Assembly (NCBI RefSeq): GCF_020281205.1
Contig: NZ_JACXZC010000016.1
Coordinates: forward strand, 1-64,000
Length of the DNA: 64,000 bases
Origin: Empedobacter stercoris
Lineage (GTDB): Bacteria > Bacteroidota > Bacteroidia > Flavobacteriales > Weeksellaceae
Direction of reading: 5' to 3'
The position numbers and the translations under genes were made by a program. Each line of letters begins with the position of its first letter. Position 1 is the first letter of the stretch. Shown piece after piece: positions 25,981-32,470 of this stretch. A model generated the notes under the pieces. That model was not told where the DNA came from. It made no database searches and saw nothing but the letters and a program-made list of their open reading frames with translations.

Positions 25981-26125
25981 CTTTCTGCCAGTACTTAAAG
26001 TCAGACATGCCAGACACGGCTCCTTCGTTTATTAATTCTTGTTTAATAGCGCAGTTATTGCAACGTCTTTCTGTTTTCGACGAATAAATCCATTTGTGGA
26101 AATTTAGTTTACATAGTAATTTCAT
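25970..26125 (-). CDS. tiny Cys/His zinc-ribbon-like protein
   Basis: A 51-residue reading frame on the minus strand with the metal-binding pattern C-x4-H-x2 (CKLNFHKW) followed by RRCNNC, the arrangement of a small class of Bacteroidota proteins with CxxxxHxW...CxxC. It begins at an ATG (26125) in the intergenic gap and its last 11 bases overlap the end of the tail fibre gene. No promoter was identified. It lies opposite to the lysis genes, like a moron. Confidence 0.5.
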   Translation of the reverse strand: MKLLCKLNFHKWIYSSKTERRCNNCAIKQELINEGAVSGMSDFKYWQKVKK

Positions 26126-26175
26126 ATGTTATTATTTGAAAAAATATTAAATATTAACGCAAATGTAATAAAATT

Positions 26176-26204
26176 AAACCACCTCAAAAAAAGGTGGTTT
26201 TTTT
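26176..26204 (+). terminator. terminator before the lysis block
   Basis: AAACCACCT (26176-26184) pairs with AGGTGGTTT (26192-26200) and a T-run follows. It ends transcription coming from the tail operon, immediately before late-promoter element C. Confidence 0.8.
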
Positions 26205-26207
26205 ATG

Positions 26208-26280
26208 TCCTTTCCGAACTATCTCGCTCTTATCTTCTTAAAAGTAACTATCATAATGCGACTTCGTTGATTTAGTTTTA
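26208..26280 (+). promoter_or_regulatory. late-promoter-like element, copy C (before lysis genes)
   Basis: CTTTCCGAACTATCTCGCTCTTATCT ends at 26235; TAGTTTTA, close to TAnnTTTG, begins 38 bases later at 26273. The spacing equals copies A and B, though the 5' part has two extra bases. The holin gene starts at 26317. It follows a terminator, as copy B does. Confidence 0.55.
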
Positions 26281-26316
26281 CAAAACATTGTTAGCGCCTT
26301 ATTTAACAATGTATTA

Positions 26317-26787
26317 ATGAATCAAATTTTCATTTATCCTGATTGGATATTGTTTATTGCCTTAACTTTTTTAATGGCAATTGATTTTGTAACTGGCTTT
26401 ATGAAGGCTAAATTTCTTAAAGTAAATCGAAGTTCCGAAGCTTTTCGGAAAACAGTCAAGAAAATCATTCAGTACTGCTCAGCTATTATAGTTGTGGTTA
26501 TGCTGCTCAATCTAATGCGTTTCGACCAATCAAATCAATTCTTCAAAGATTATTCTAATTGGTTGCAAAACGGAGTAATTGTATTAATGGTTTACATTGA
26601 ATTTATTTCAATTTTAGAAAACGCTATTGCTATCGATAAGACTTCAACATTCGCCAAAGTGTTTATTATACCATTTCACAGATTACTCACGCTACAGCTC
26701 AAAAATAACCCGATGTACAGCCTAAGCATGGAAGAACAACGAAAAGTCGAAGAAAAAAAATTAAAACGTCAAAAAGAAATATTGTAG
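26317..26787 (+). CDS. phage holin
   Basis: A 156-residue membrane protein with an N-terminal hydrophobic segment (ILFIALTFLMAIDFVTGFM, about 11-29) carrying the D-x-x-T-G motif typical of phage holin 4-type families, and two more segments (SAIIVVVMLLNLM about 61-73; NGVIVLMVYIEFISIL about 87-102). The cytoplasmic end is very basic (EEKKLKRQKEIL). It opens the inner membrane and starts lysis. It is first in a lysis cassette with endolysin and spanin genes, each following by 2 to 3 bases. Confidence 0.88.
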   Translation: MNQIFIYPDWILFIALTFLMAIDFVTGFMKAKFLKVNRSSEAFRKTVKKIIQYCSAIIVVVMLLNLMRFDQSNQFFKDYSNWLQNGVIVLMVYIEFISILENAIAIDKTSTFAKVFIIPFHRLLTLQLKNNPMYSLSMEEQRKVEEKKLKRQKEIL

Positions 26788-26789
26788 TT

Positions 26790-27290
26790 ATGTTTTACGA
26801 TCAAATTAGTTTAGATAGAATAGAAACTTTTCATCCATTATTGCGTGATAAGTTGAAAGAATGGTATTTAGAAGCGAATAATAAGCTACTTCCAAAAGGT
26901 TACCGATTGAGAATTACACACGTTTACCGTTCAATCCAGGAACAGAATGATTTGTATGCGCAAGGAAGAACTAAGAAAGGTTCGGTAGTTACAAATGCGA
27001 AAGGAGGGCAGTCTATCCATAATTACGGACTTGCATTCGACTTTGTGATTTTAAGAGATTTAGATAACAATGGCACTTTTGAAACAGCTGATTTTACAGT
27101 TAATGAATATTGGAAGAGAGTTGCGAACTATTTCAAATCAAAAGGATTTACTTGGGGTGGTGATTTTAAATCTTTTAAAGACGCTCCGCATTTAGAATAT
27201 TCTAAAGGTTTAAGCTGGTCTTATTTCAAAGGTTTAAAAACCCAATTATATAACGGATTATCGTATCCAATTTTACCATCTAATTTTTAG
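26790..27290 (+). CDS. M15-family endolysin (peptidoglycan endopeptidase)
   Basis: 166 residues of a D-Ala-D-Ala carboxypeptidase/L-Ala-D-Glu peptidase fold. The zinc motif SIHNYGLAFDF (about 71-81) supplies the first His and Asp, and DAPHLEY (about 130-136) supplies the last His. The N-terminal YRSIQEQNDLYAQGR segment is characteristic of phage M15 lysins. There is no signal peptide, so it reaches the wall through the holin. It starts 2 bases after the holin. Confidence 0.92.
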   Translation: MFYDQISLDRIETFHPLLRDKLKEWYLEANNKLLPKGYRLRITHVYRSIQEQNDLYAQGRTKKGSVVTNAKGGQSIHNYGLAFDFVILRDLDNNGTFETADFTVNEYWKRVANYFKSKGFTWGGDFKSFKDAPHLEYSKGLSWSYFKGLKTQLYNGLSYPILPSNF

Positions 27291-27293
27291 TCT

Positions 27294-27854
27294 ATGAAAA
27301 CATTTATAGGTAATTTACTCTGCTTTTTAGCTCTTTTTCTTGTTGTAATTTCTTACGGTTGCAGGACTTCAAAAAGCGTTACTGAAAAATCAAAAGAGAG
27401 TTTTAAGAAATCTGAACTTAAAATCAACAGAATTGATTCTGTTTCGAAAGTTATCAAAACAAACAAAATCACAAATTTTGATTCTATTGGGTGGAATAAT
27501 TATTTCAAACAATATGATATTTCATACAACGGAACAACTTTAGAAGATTTTGGAAAGATTGAAAAAACTGATAAAGGCTGGAAATTTTCGGGAAAACTGA
27601 ATGTTAATTTAAAGGAAGATTCTAATTCAGGCGATTTCGCCACAATTAAAATTCAATCTGAAAATATCAACGAAAATACAGACATTAAATCCGATTCAAA
27701 AAACCAAAATAAAGTTAAGGAATCAAAATCGAAAGTTGATAAGAATAAGGAAAATAAAAGCTTCGGACCTTCATTTAATTCAACGATAATTATCACAATT
27801 GCAGTTGTTGTAACTTTAATCCTCCTATGGAAATTTGGATTACCGAAATTGTAA
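27294..27854 (+). CDS. putative unimolecular spanin (lipoprotein plus C-terminal TM)
   Basis: 186 residues. A lipoprotein signal ends in VISYGC (lipidated Cys23), followed by a charged, Lys-rich periplasmic stretch (about 25-155) and a C-terminal membrane segment (STIIITIAVVVTLILLW, about 163-179) with the short tail KFGLPKL. One end would sit in the outer membrane and the other in the inner membrane, the topology of u-spanins such as phage T1 gp11. It is third in the lysis cassette. No sequence similarity to a known spanin is claimed. Confidence 0.7.
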   Translation: MKTFIGNLLCFLALFLVVISYGCRTSKSVTEKSKESFKKSELKINRIDSVSKVIKTNKITNFDSIGWNNYFKQYDISYNGTTLEDFGKIEKTDKGWKFSGKLNVNLKEDSNSGDFATIKIQSENINENTDIKSDSKNQNKVKESKSKVDKNKENKSFGPSFNSTIIITIAVVVTLILLWKFGLPKL

Positions 27855-27962
27855 TTTGTAAAAAGATGTTTTTTTCTGTACTAATGTGCGCATCTCCAAA
27901 TAATAATTAAAATAATGACTATTTAAAGTCATATAAAAAATACCTGTTTTTCATATTTAATC

Positions 27963-27993
27963 AAAAAAAGTGGTCAAATACGACCACTTTTTT
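27963..27993 (+). terminator. terminator between lysis genes and accessory segment
   Basis: AAAGTGGTC (27967-27975) pairs with GACCACTTT (27982-27990); A residues precede and T residues follow, so it can work in both directions for the convergent spanin transcript and the minus-strand gene. Confidence 0.8.
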
Positions 27994-28237
27994 ATTTATT
28001 CTTAGAATCTAACCATTCATCTTGTGATGGAAATGTATGGTTGTAACCCAAGTAACTACCAACAATTTCCTCTGAAGTATAAAATGGAGCTTCTTTAAAT
28101 AAAGCTTTTCTATAATTTTTATCTATAGAATATTTTCCAAAAATCAATACATCTTTAGGTGGTACACAATCTAAAGCTTCCTCTTTTTCAAAATTATGTG
28201 CTGGCTTTCCACATGTCTGACATTTTTTATTACTCAT
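27992..28237 (-). CDS. small Cys-rich hypothetical protein
   Basis: The 81-residue protein begins with a CxxC pair (KKCQTCGKPAHNF) close to the N-terminus, a half zinc ribbon, plus one more Cys near residue 24. The rest is unremarkable (KEAPFYTSEEIVGSYLGYNHTF). It is transcribed away from the TAC-like cassette and towards the bidirectional terminator. Function unknown; a possible accessory gene of the prophage. Confidence 0.55.
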   Translation of the reverse strand: MSNKKCQTCGKPAHNFEKEEALDCVPPKDVLIFGKYSIDKNYRKALFKEAPFYTSEEIVGSYLGYNHTFPSQDEWLDSKNK

Positions 28238-28564
28238 TTTTTTTAGTTTTTGTAAAAGTAATAAATTGAAATTGTATTACAATTCGGATATTAATAAAGA
28301 ATATAATATTGAAATCAATATCCCAACGGAGCTAATTTTTGTAATTATTTTGATAATTCTATTAACTACGATTGTGTAATAACATACACAAGTGTGTAAT
28401 ATGGAATTATTCTAAATAATATGAAAATACACTATTTTAGTGTCATATAGGCTGTAGATAGGTTAATTATCATAAAAAATTATACTTACCATAGAATTAT
28501 GAATAGGTTACATTTGTTTACTTGTACTAAACAAATGTATATTTACCTAAAATTTTAATAATAG
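28238..28564. promoter_or_regulatory. control region of the TAC-like cassette
   Basis: A 327-base gap that separates divergent genes. It holds a promoter-like TTTG (28513-28516) and TATATTTA (28538-28545) pair separated by 21 bases; a palindrome with 12-bp arms (TACATTTGTTTA 28509-28520; TAAACAAATGTA 28528-28539) overlapping both; and TTGTGTA-N6-TACACAA (28372-28391) with a further TGTGTA copy beside it. No reading frame is evident. The palindrome is a likely operator. Confidence 0.65.
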
Positions 28565-28966
28565 TTGAGTAATTACAATAACAAATCTAGTAATAATTTA
28601 TCCGTTGCTTCAGATTTACATACTAGCAATCATTTTTGCCAAAGTGTGCATTGTTCTTATTATGCAACTTTACAAATGATGGATCATATTCTACTTACTA
28701 AAACCAATGGTATTGGAACTTTAGGTATTCAGAATAATCAGAAAAACGGACAATCTTCTCATAAGGATAAATTTAATTTATTTGTATTATCATTTAAGAG
28801 CAAAATGAAGAAAGGAGATTTCATTTATGTTAATACAGAGTTTTTAAAAATTAAAAGTTTAAGAAAAAAAGGAGATTATTCAGATAAGTTAGTAACTCAA
28901 AAAGAGTCAAAAAATAGTTTAGATTCTTCAAATAAAATTTGTAATATTTTAAATACTATCAAATGA
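28565..28966 (+). CDS. HEPN-like protein, putative toxin
   Basis: Encodes 133 residues. The region near 13-43 (SVASDLHTSNHFCQSVHCSYYATLQMMDHIL) matches the first helices of HEPN proteins, whose hallmark is SVHxxYY, and the C-terminal LKSLRKKGDYSDKLV segment resembles the LRxxRxxADYxD helix where HEPN nucleases carry their Rx4-6H motif; the His is not obvious, so activity is uncertain. SSHKDKF in the middle fits the family. The start must be TTG because a stop codon precedes it directly. It is first of three overlapping or adjacent genes and overlaps the next by 4 bases. Confidence 0.7.
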   Translation: MSNYNNKSSNNLSVASDLHTSNHFCQSVHCSYYATLQMMDHILLTKTNGIGTLGIQNNQKNGQSSHKDKFNLFVLSFKSKMKKGDFIYVNTEFLKIKSLRKKGDYSDKLVTQKESKNSLDSSNKICNILNTIK

Positions 28967-29358
28967 AAATTAAAGAACAATTAATAAAAGAACTTAAAAA
29001 TTTAAAAAACAATAATCTTAAATTTAGATTTTCTTATGATAATTTAGGAGAATGTTATGTTGTAAAAGTTAGTGATAATAGTTTTTTAAATTCAGATAAA
29101 TTCATTGATATTCAATTCGATATAATTAATAACTTTATTGAAAACTATAATACAAATATTGTTTTTATTAGTTCTGATGATGATTTTTATAATGATTTAA
29201 AATTTGAATCCTTAGTAATTTCTAGAGAACAATCATATTTAGAATTAATTCGTAAAAATAAACTTTTTAATAATAACGGGGGAGTAGAATTAAACAACTA
29301 TGAACATGTACCTACTAACAATAAAATAGCTGGAGTTGAATATGCTCTAGCGGCATAA
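28963..29358 (+). CDS. unknown protein ending in an ssrA-like YALAA tail, putative antitoxin
   Basis: 131 residues. The N-terminal part is predicted alpha/beta (FRFSYDNLGECYVVKVSDN; IVFISSDDDFYNDL) and has no nucleotidyltransferase GS...D.D motif, so it is not an MNT antitoxin. The C-terminal 25 residues are polar and loose and end EYALAA, the same five terminal residues as many bacterial tmRNA tags (the E. coli tag ends NYALAA), a ClpXP degron. With a SecB-like protein next to it this resembles a TAC antitoxin with a chaperone-protected degron. No known family. Confidence 0.65.
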   Translation: MKIKEQLIKELKNLKNNNLKFRFSYDNLGECYVVKVSDNSFLNSDKFIDIQFDIINNFIENYNTNIVFISSDDDFYNDLKFESLVISREQSYLELIRKNKLFNNNGGVELNNYEHVPTNNKIAGVEYALAA

Positions 29359-29361
29359 ATT

Positions 29362-29799
29362 ATGGAAAAAACAATCTCAAAATTTAGATTCACAGACTTC
29401 AAAGTAACTCGATCTATTTTTAATTTTATTAAAGATTTCGATATAGATAATTCTGACATTGCTTTTGATGTAAAAGGAACAATAGATAGAGAAAATAACA
29501 TTTTTTATTTATTCTTAGGTTTTGTTTTGAAAAACAATGAAAATGAAGAAGAGCTTAATGAAGAGAATGTTCATTTTATAGTTGAGTCTATTGGAGAATT
29601 TGAATTTGACTCTGATATAAGTACAGAAGATTTAAGTAAATATTTTTTAACGAATTCAACTGCAATTATGTTTCCTTATATCAGATCATATATCACGACA
29701 TTAACATCAAATTCAGGCTTTGGTAAACCTATTATTTTACCAACAATGAATTTAACATCTTTAAAAGAGAAACTTGAAGCTAATATTTCAGAAATATAA
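29362..29799 (+). CDS. SecB-like chaperone of TAC type
   Basis: 145 residues with the SecB fold pattern: N-terminal beta strands (ISKFRFTDFKVTRSIF, IAFDVKGTID, FYLFLGFVLK) and the signature helix-loop LFPY-type segment IMFPYIRSYITTLTSNSGF followed by KPIILPTMNLTSLKEKL (about 112-139), as in SecB and in SecB-like chaperones of toxin-antitoxin-chaperone systems such as M. tuberculosis Rv1957. It lies 3 bases after the YALAA-tail gene and ends at a strong terminator, so it is the last of the unit. It probably protects that protein from degradation. Confidence 0.82.
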   Translation: MEKTISKFRFTDFKVTRSIFNFIKDFDIDNSDIAFDVKGTIDRENNIFYLFLGFVLKNNENEEELNEENVHFIVESIGEFEFDSDISTEDLSKYFLTNSTAIMFPYIRSYITTLTSNSGFGKPIILPTMNLTSLKEKLEANISEI

Positions 29800-29826
29800 A
29801 AAACCGCTTAATTAAGCGGTTTTTTA
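29798..29826 (+). terminator. terminator of the TAC-like cassette
   Basis: AAAACCGCTTAA pairs with TTAAGCGGTTTT as a near-perfect palindrome and is followed by TTTATATT. It closes the three-gene unit and lies just before the recombinase remnant. Confidence 0.85.
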
Positions 29827-29828
29827 TA

Positions 29829-29966
29829 TTACACAAACGCTTTCTCAAATCGGATAAGATTAATTTGATTTGCATAAATTTCAGTAGTCTTAGATTTTGA
29901 ATGTCCGAAAATAGTTTGAATAGTTTCGAGATCAACTCCATCGAACATCATATCATTTGCCACCTG
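29829..29966 (-). pseudogene. 3' fragment of a tyrosine recombinase (integrase)
   Basis: On the minus strand about 45 codons remain, ending in a stop at 29829-29831. They read VANDMMFDGVDLETIQTIF, then the box GHSKSKTTEIYA, which carries the catalytic GHS and the tyrosine nucleophile of the recombinase family, and a short tail. Upstream of about 29966 the frame is broken by a stop and the sequence matches nothing of an integrase, so the active residues further upstream (R, K, H-x-x-R) are lost. It marks a recombination junction at the right end of the prophage. Confidence 0.8.
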
Positions 29967-30082
29967 AAATTGAAAGATTTAATAAGCGAAACATCGATTA
30001 TTGTCCAATTGGAATTACAGAAGTTCAAGAAACTATCGATTTTGTCAAATATGAAGTAAACAAGCTTATTTTACATCTTTAG
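29967..30082 (+). pseudogene. plus-strand gene fragment
   Basis: A plus-strand frame runs from the recombinase junction to a stop at 30080-30082 and reads EIERFNKRNIDYCPIGITEVQETIDFVKYEV..., a protein-like sequence without a start codon. It continues the joint at the exact base where the recombinase fragment ends, so it is probably the broken tail of another gene. I do not recognise it. Confidence 0.4.
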
Positions 30083-30359
30083 GTTCCCAAATTAAAATCC
30101 ATTTATCTCCTTTAATTTTAAGAGTAAAATCAAGATGCAAAAGTTCTTTTCTTTTTTTATAAATTTTCTTAAAATTAGCCTCTTTCAAGTTGAAAACTTG
30201 ACAGAAGATCATTTTAATTTTTCCTAATTTTTCAATCTTATAAACAAAATTTGACATGATATCTCGTTCTTTCATCCAAGTTTGAGCACTTTCACTTGAT
30301 CGTGGTTCAATCCATTTTAACAACGAAAAGACTTTATCTAAATCAGAATTCGAAATCAT
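30066..30359 (-). CDS. hypothetical protein at prophage/chromosome junction
   Basis: 97 residues, basic, with a C-terminal half (KKIYKKRKELLHLDFTLKIKGDKWILIWEP) that looks beta-rich. No family recognised. It runs opposite to the TAC-like cassette and overlaps the end of the plus-strand fragment by 17 bases, so it is either a small accessory gene or itself a remnant. Expression could come from the AT-rich gap to its right. Confidence 0.45.
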   Translation of the reverse strand: MISNSDLDKVFSLLKWIEPRSSESAQTWMKERDIMSNFVYKIEKLGKIKMIFCQVFNLKEANFKKIYKKRKELLHLDFTLKIKGDKWILIWEPKDVK

Positions 30360-30404
30360 ACATTAAATATCTTAAAAATTTAATTAATAAATCAAAAATA
30401 AGCG

Positions 30405-30462
30405 TACTTTTGTTAAGCGTTCAGAACGACAATTCTGAACGTTTTGTGTTTATTGTAAAACG
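30405..30462 (+). other. promoter-like box with strong hairpin, no gene
   Basis: TACTTTTG (30405-30412, TAnnTTTG form) is followed by CGTTCAGAA (30418-30426) pairing with TTCTGAACG (30433-30441), then T residues and a second small hairpin CGTTTT/AAAACG. No convincing protein is encoded. It could be a small RNA, a terminator, or part of the attachment-site region at the right end of the prophage. Confidence 0.4.
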
Positions 30463-30595
30463 GGTAGAATTGCAAAATCATTGCAAAAATTTTTATGATA
30501 GATTTAAAATCAATGTATATTACAGATATACAGTTGATTAATAATTGCATTCAATTACATTTTAGGAAACTAAGATTAAATTTTCAACAAATAAA

Positions 30596-30621
30596 AAAGC
30601 CACTTCTATTGAAGTGGCTTT
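30596..30621 (-). terminator. terminator of the deacetylase gene
   Basis: AAAGCCACTTC (30596-30606) pairs with GAAGTGGCTTT (30611-30621) around a 4-base loop, with a T-run when read on the minus strand. It ends the transcript of the deacetylase gene. Confidence 0.8.
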
Positions 30622-30640
30622 ATATATTCATTGATTTTTA

Positions 30641-31528
30641 TTAACTAATTCTTATAGGATATCCTGATATTCCTTCAATTACAATTTTTGGATTTTGTTT
30701 TAACAAAACGATTAATTGTCTTAATTTTTCTGCATTTGTATCAGAATTAAACATATCATCGTGCATCAAAATTACCAAATGATTTTTTTCAAATGTTTTA
30801 TTTTGATCCAAACGGTTTACAATACCATTGTAGATATTTTCGGGAGAAGTTAAGCCCTCTTTGTTGCGGTTCCATTCATAATCCCAACCATAAATATAAT
30901 ATTGATTTTTGGCGATTAAATCAGCAGTTGGAATTGCATTTTTCATAGGGTCGTCTCTTTTACGTTTATTCAAACGCCACGTATTGCGTGCAGGCAAACG
31001 AACCCAGCGCGAATGTATGTCCAAAACCACTTCATTTTTGCGAATATCTTCATAAACTTGTTCCGGTATGCTGTAAAAAGTTTTGTATTTGTTTCGTGCA
31101 TGAGAAAAAGTATGGTTAGCAATTTCCACATTAGGATTTGCTTTATAATCTTCTACATTTTGTTTCAAGTCTTTTGTAAATGCATTAAAACCGACTAAGA
31201 AAACAGTTCCTTTTACATTTTCTTCTGTTAATATTTTATTGATATTTTTACTTCCTTTGTAAGGACCATCATCAAATGTTAAATAAACATATTGTTTTGT
31301 CGAATCAACTTTTTGCAGTTTTTCAGCTTTAACAATTGTGTCTAATTGTAACAAAGAAGAGTCAATTTTTACGGTATAAATAGAATCGACTTCATCTTGT
31401 AAAATTTCTTTCGGTTCAGAAATTGAAGTTTGATTTTGAACGGAATGATTTTCGTTTTTACACGAAAAAATGACAAGTAAAAAGGCGATTACGAAAACAT
31501 TTTTTAGATGTTTATTTATTTTGAACAT
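30641..31528 (-). CDS. polysaccharide deacetylase family lipoprotein
   Basis: 295 residues with lipobox ending VIFSCKN (Cys23), so anchored in an envelope membrane. A NodB-type domain runs from about 80 to the end: motif 1 TFDDGP (84-89), motif 2 NHTFSH (138-143), then RLPARN, YGWDYEW and LMHDD as later motifs. The metal is held by Asp87, His139 and His143. The likely substrate is an acetylated sugar polymer of peptidoglycan or exopolysaccharide. It is a single-gene unit preceding a HAD phosphatase. Confidence 0.85.
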   Translation of the reverse strand: MFKINKHLKNVFVIAFLLVIFSCKNENHSVQNQTSISEPKEILQDEVDSIYTVKIDSSLLQLDTIVKAEKLQKVDSTKQYVYLTFDDGPYKGSKNINKILTEENVKGTVFLVGFNAFTKDLKQNVEDYKANPNVEIANHTFSHARNKYKTFYSIPEQVYEDIRKNEVVLDIHSRWVRLPARNTWRLNKRKRDDPMKNAIPTADLIAKNQYYIYGWDYEWNRNKEGLTSPENIYNGIVNRLDQNKTFEKNHLVILMHDDMFNSDTNAEKLRQLIVLLKQNPKIVIEGISGYPIRIS

Positions 31529-31606
31529 TGGTTATTTAGGTTTTTTTCGAAATTAATAATTTAATGTGATTTGAATGTTAAATAATTGATGTTATTTATA
31601 AGATTA

Positions 31607-32422
31607 TTAAATATTTATGGTTTTTGATTGTTGTAAATATTGTTTAATTATTTGGATTACACCATCTTCATCATTTGAAGGAGCAATATAATTTGCAATT
31701 GCCTTAATAGAAGGGTGTGCATTTTCCATAGCAAAACTATATTTTGCCAAATTTAGCATTTCGTAATCATTCATAAAATCGCCAAAAACAATGATTTCTT
31801 CAGACGAAATATGTAATTTATTCATCAATGCTCGTAGTGCGACACCTTTATTTGATTTTTTGTTCATAACATCTAACCAAACATCACCTGAAACAACTAC
31901 TTTAAGGCCATGTTTTTCAAAATTGATTAATCTTGGAAAAACATGATGTTCTGTTCCTCCTTGATGATTTACCGCTATTTTAATGAATTGTTCGTTCTCG
32001 ATTTGTGTTAAATCTTCAACCCAAACATTTTTGTCGTAAAAATTTTTAAAATATTCTAAAAACGTTTCATCTTTCGATTCTACATAAGCGGCATTTTTTC
32101 CTGCTAAAACAAGGTGAGCACCATCAATTTTGCGAACTTCTTCAATGATTTCTATTATTACAGATTTATCCAATTCATCAACAAAAACTTCTTGGCCTTT
32201 ATACGTTACATAAGTTCCGTTTTCGGCAATAATCGCTAATTCATCTTTTATATGCTCAAAATAGTTGATTATGCTATAATATTGGCGTCCACTTGCAGGC
32301 ACAAATAGGATGTTATTTTGTTTTAATTCTTCATAGATTGTATAGAATTCAGGATTTAATGAATGATCTGAACGTAATAAAGTTCCGTCCATATCAGTTA
32401 CTATTAATTTTATATTTTGCAT
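31607..32422 (-). CDS. Cof/YidA-type HAD phosphatase
   Basis: Member of HAD subfamily IIB, 271 residues. The catalytic box is VTDMDGTLL (nucleophile Asp10, Asp12), motif II lies around the SGR segment (PASGRQY near 45-52), the cap domain occupies the middle, and the C-terminal IIVFGDFMNDYEML is motif IV. Such enzymes dephosphorylate sugar phosphates, FMN, PLP or similar small molecules. It lies between the deacetylase gene and the terC gene, and the terC-side terminator stands 14 bases upstream of its start. Confidence 0.85.
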   Translation of the reverse strand: MQNIKLIVTDMDGTLLRSDHSLNPEFYTIYEELKQNNILFVPASGRQYYSIINYFEHIKDELAIIAENGTYVTYKGQEVFVDELDKSVIIEIIEEVRKIDGAHLVLAGKNAAYVESKDETFLEYFKNFYDKNVWVEDLTQIENEQFIKIAVNHQGGTEHHVFPRLINFEKHGLKVVVSGDVWLDVMNKKSNKGVALRALMNKLHISSEEIIVFGDFMNDYEMLNLAKYSFAMENAHPSIKAIANYIAPSNDEDGVIQIIKQYLQQSKTINI

Positions 32423-32435
32423 TGATTTTATTGAA

Positions 32436-32462
32436 TAAAAAAGGCCTCTTAGTTGAGGCCTT
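32436..32462 (-). terminator. terminator of the terC-like gene
   Basis: AAGGCCTC (32441-32448) pairs with GAGGCCTT (32455-32462). A T-run follows on the minus strand. It separates the TerC gene from the HAD phosphatase, which therefore has its own promoter. Confidence 0.8.
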
Positions 32463-32470
32463 AAAGATAG

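Noticed and set aside
28963-29358. MNT-type nucleotidyltransferase antitoxin
   Set aside because: The GS..R.D.D-type motif of MNT antitoxins that pair with HEPN toxins is absent; the protein is a different, unrecognised family.
30296-30541. Plus-strand 81-codon frame at the junction
   Set aside because: It crosses a promoter-like box and two hairpins, overlaps the 97-residue minus-strand gene and has an unusual composition; judged to be chance.
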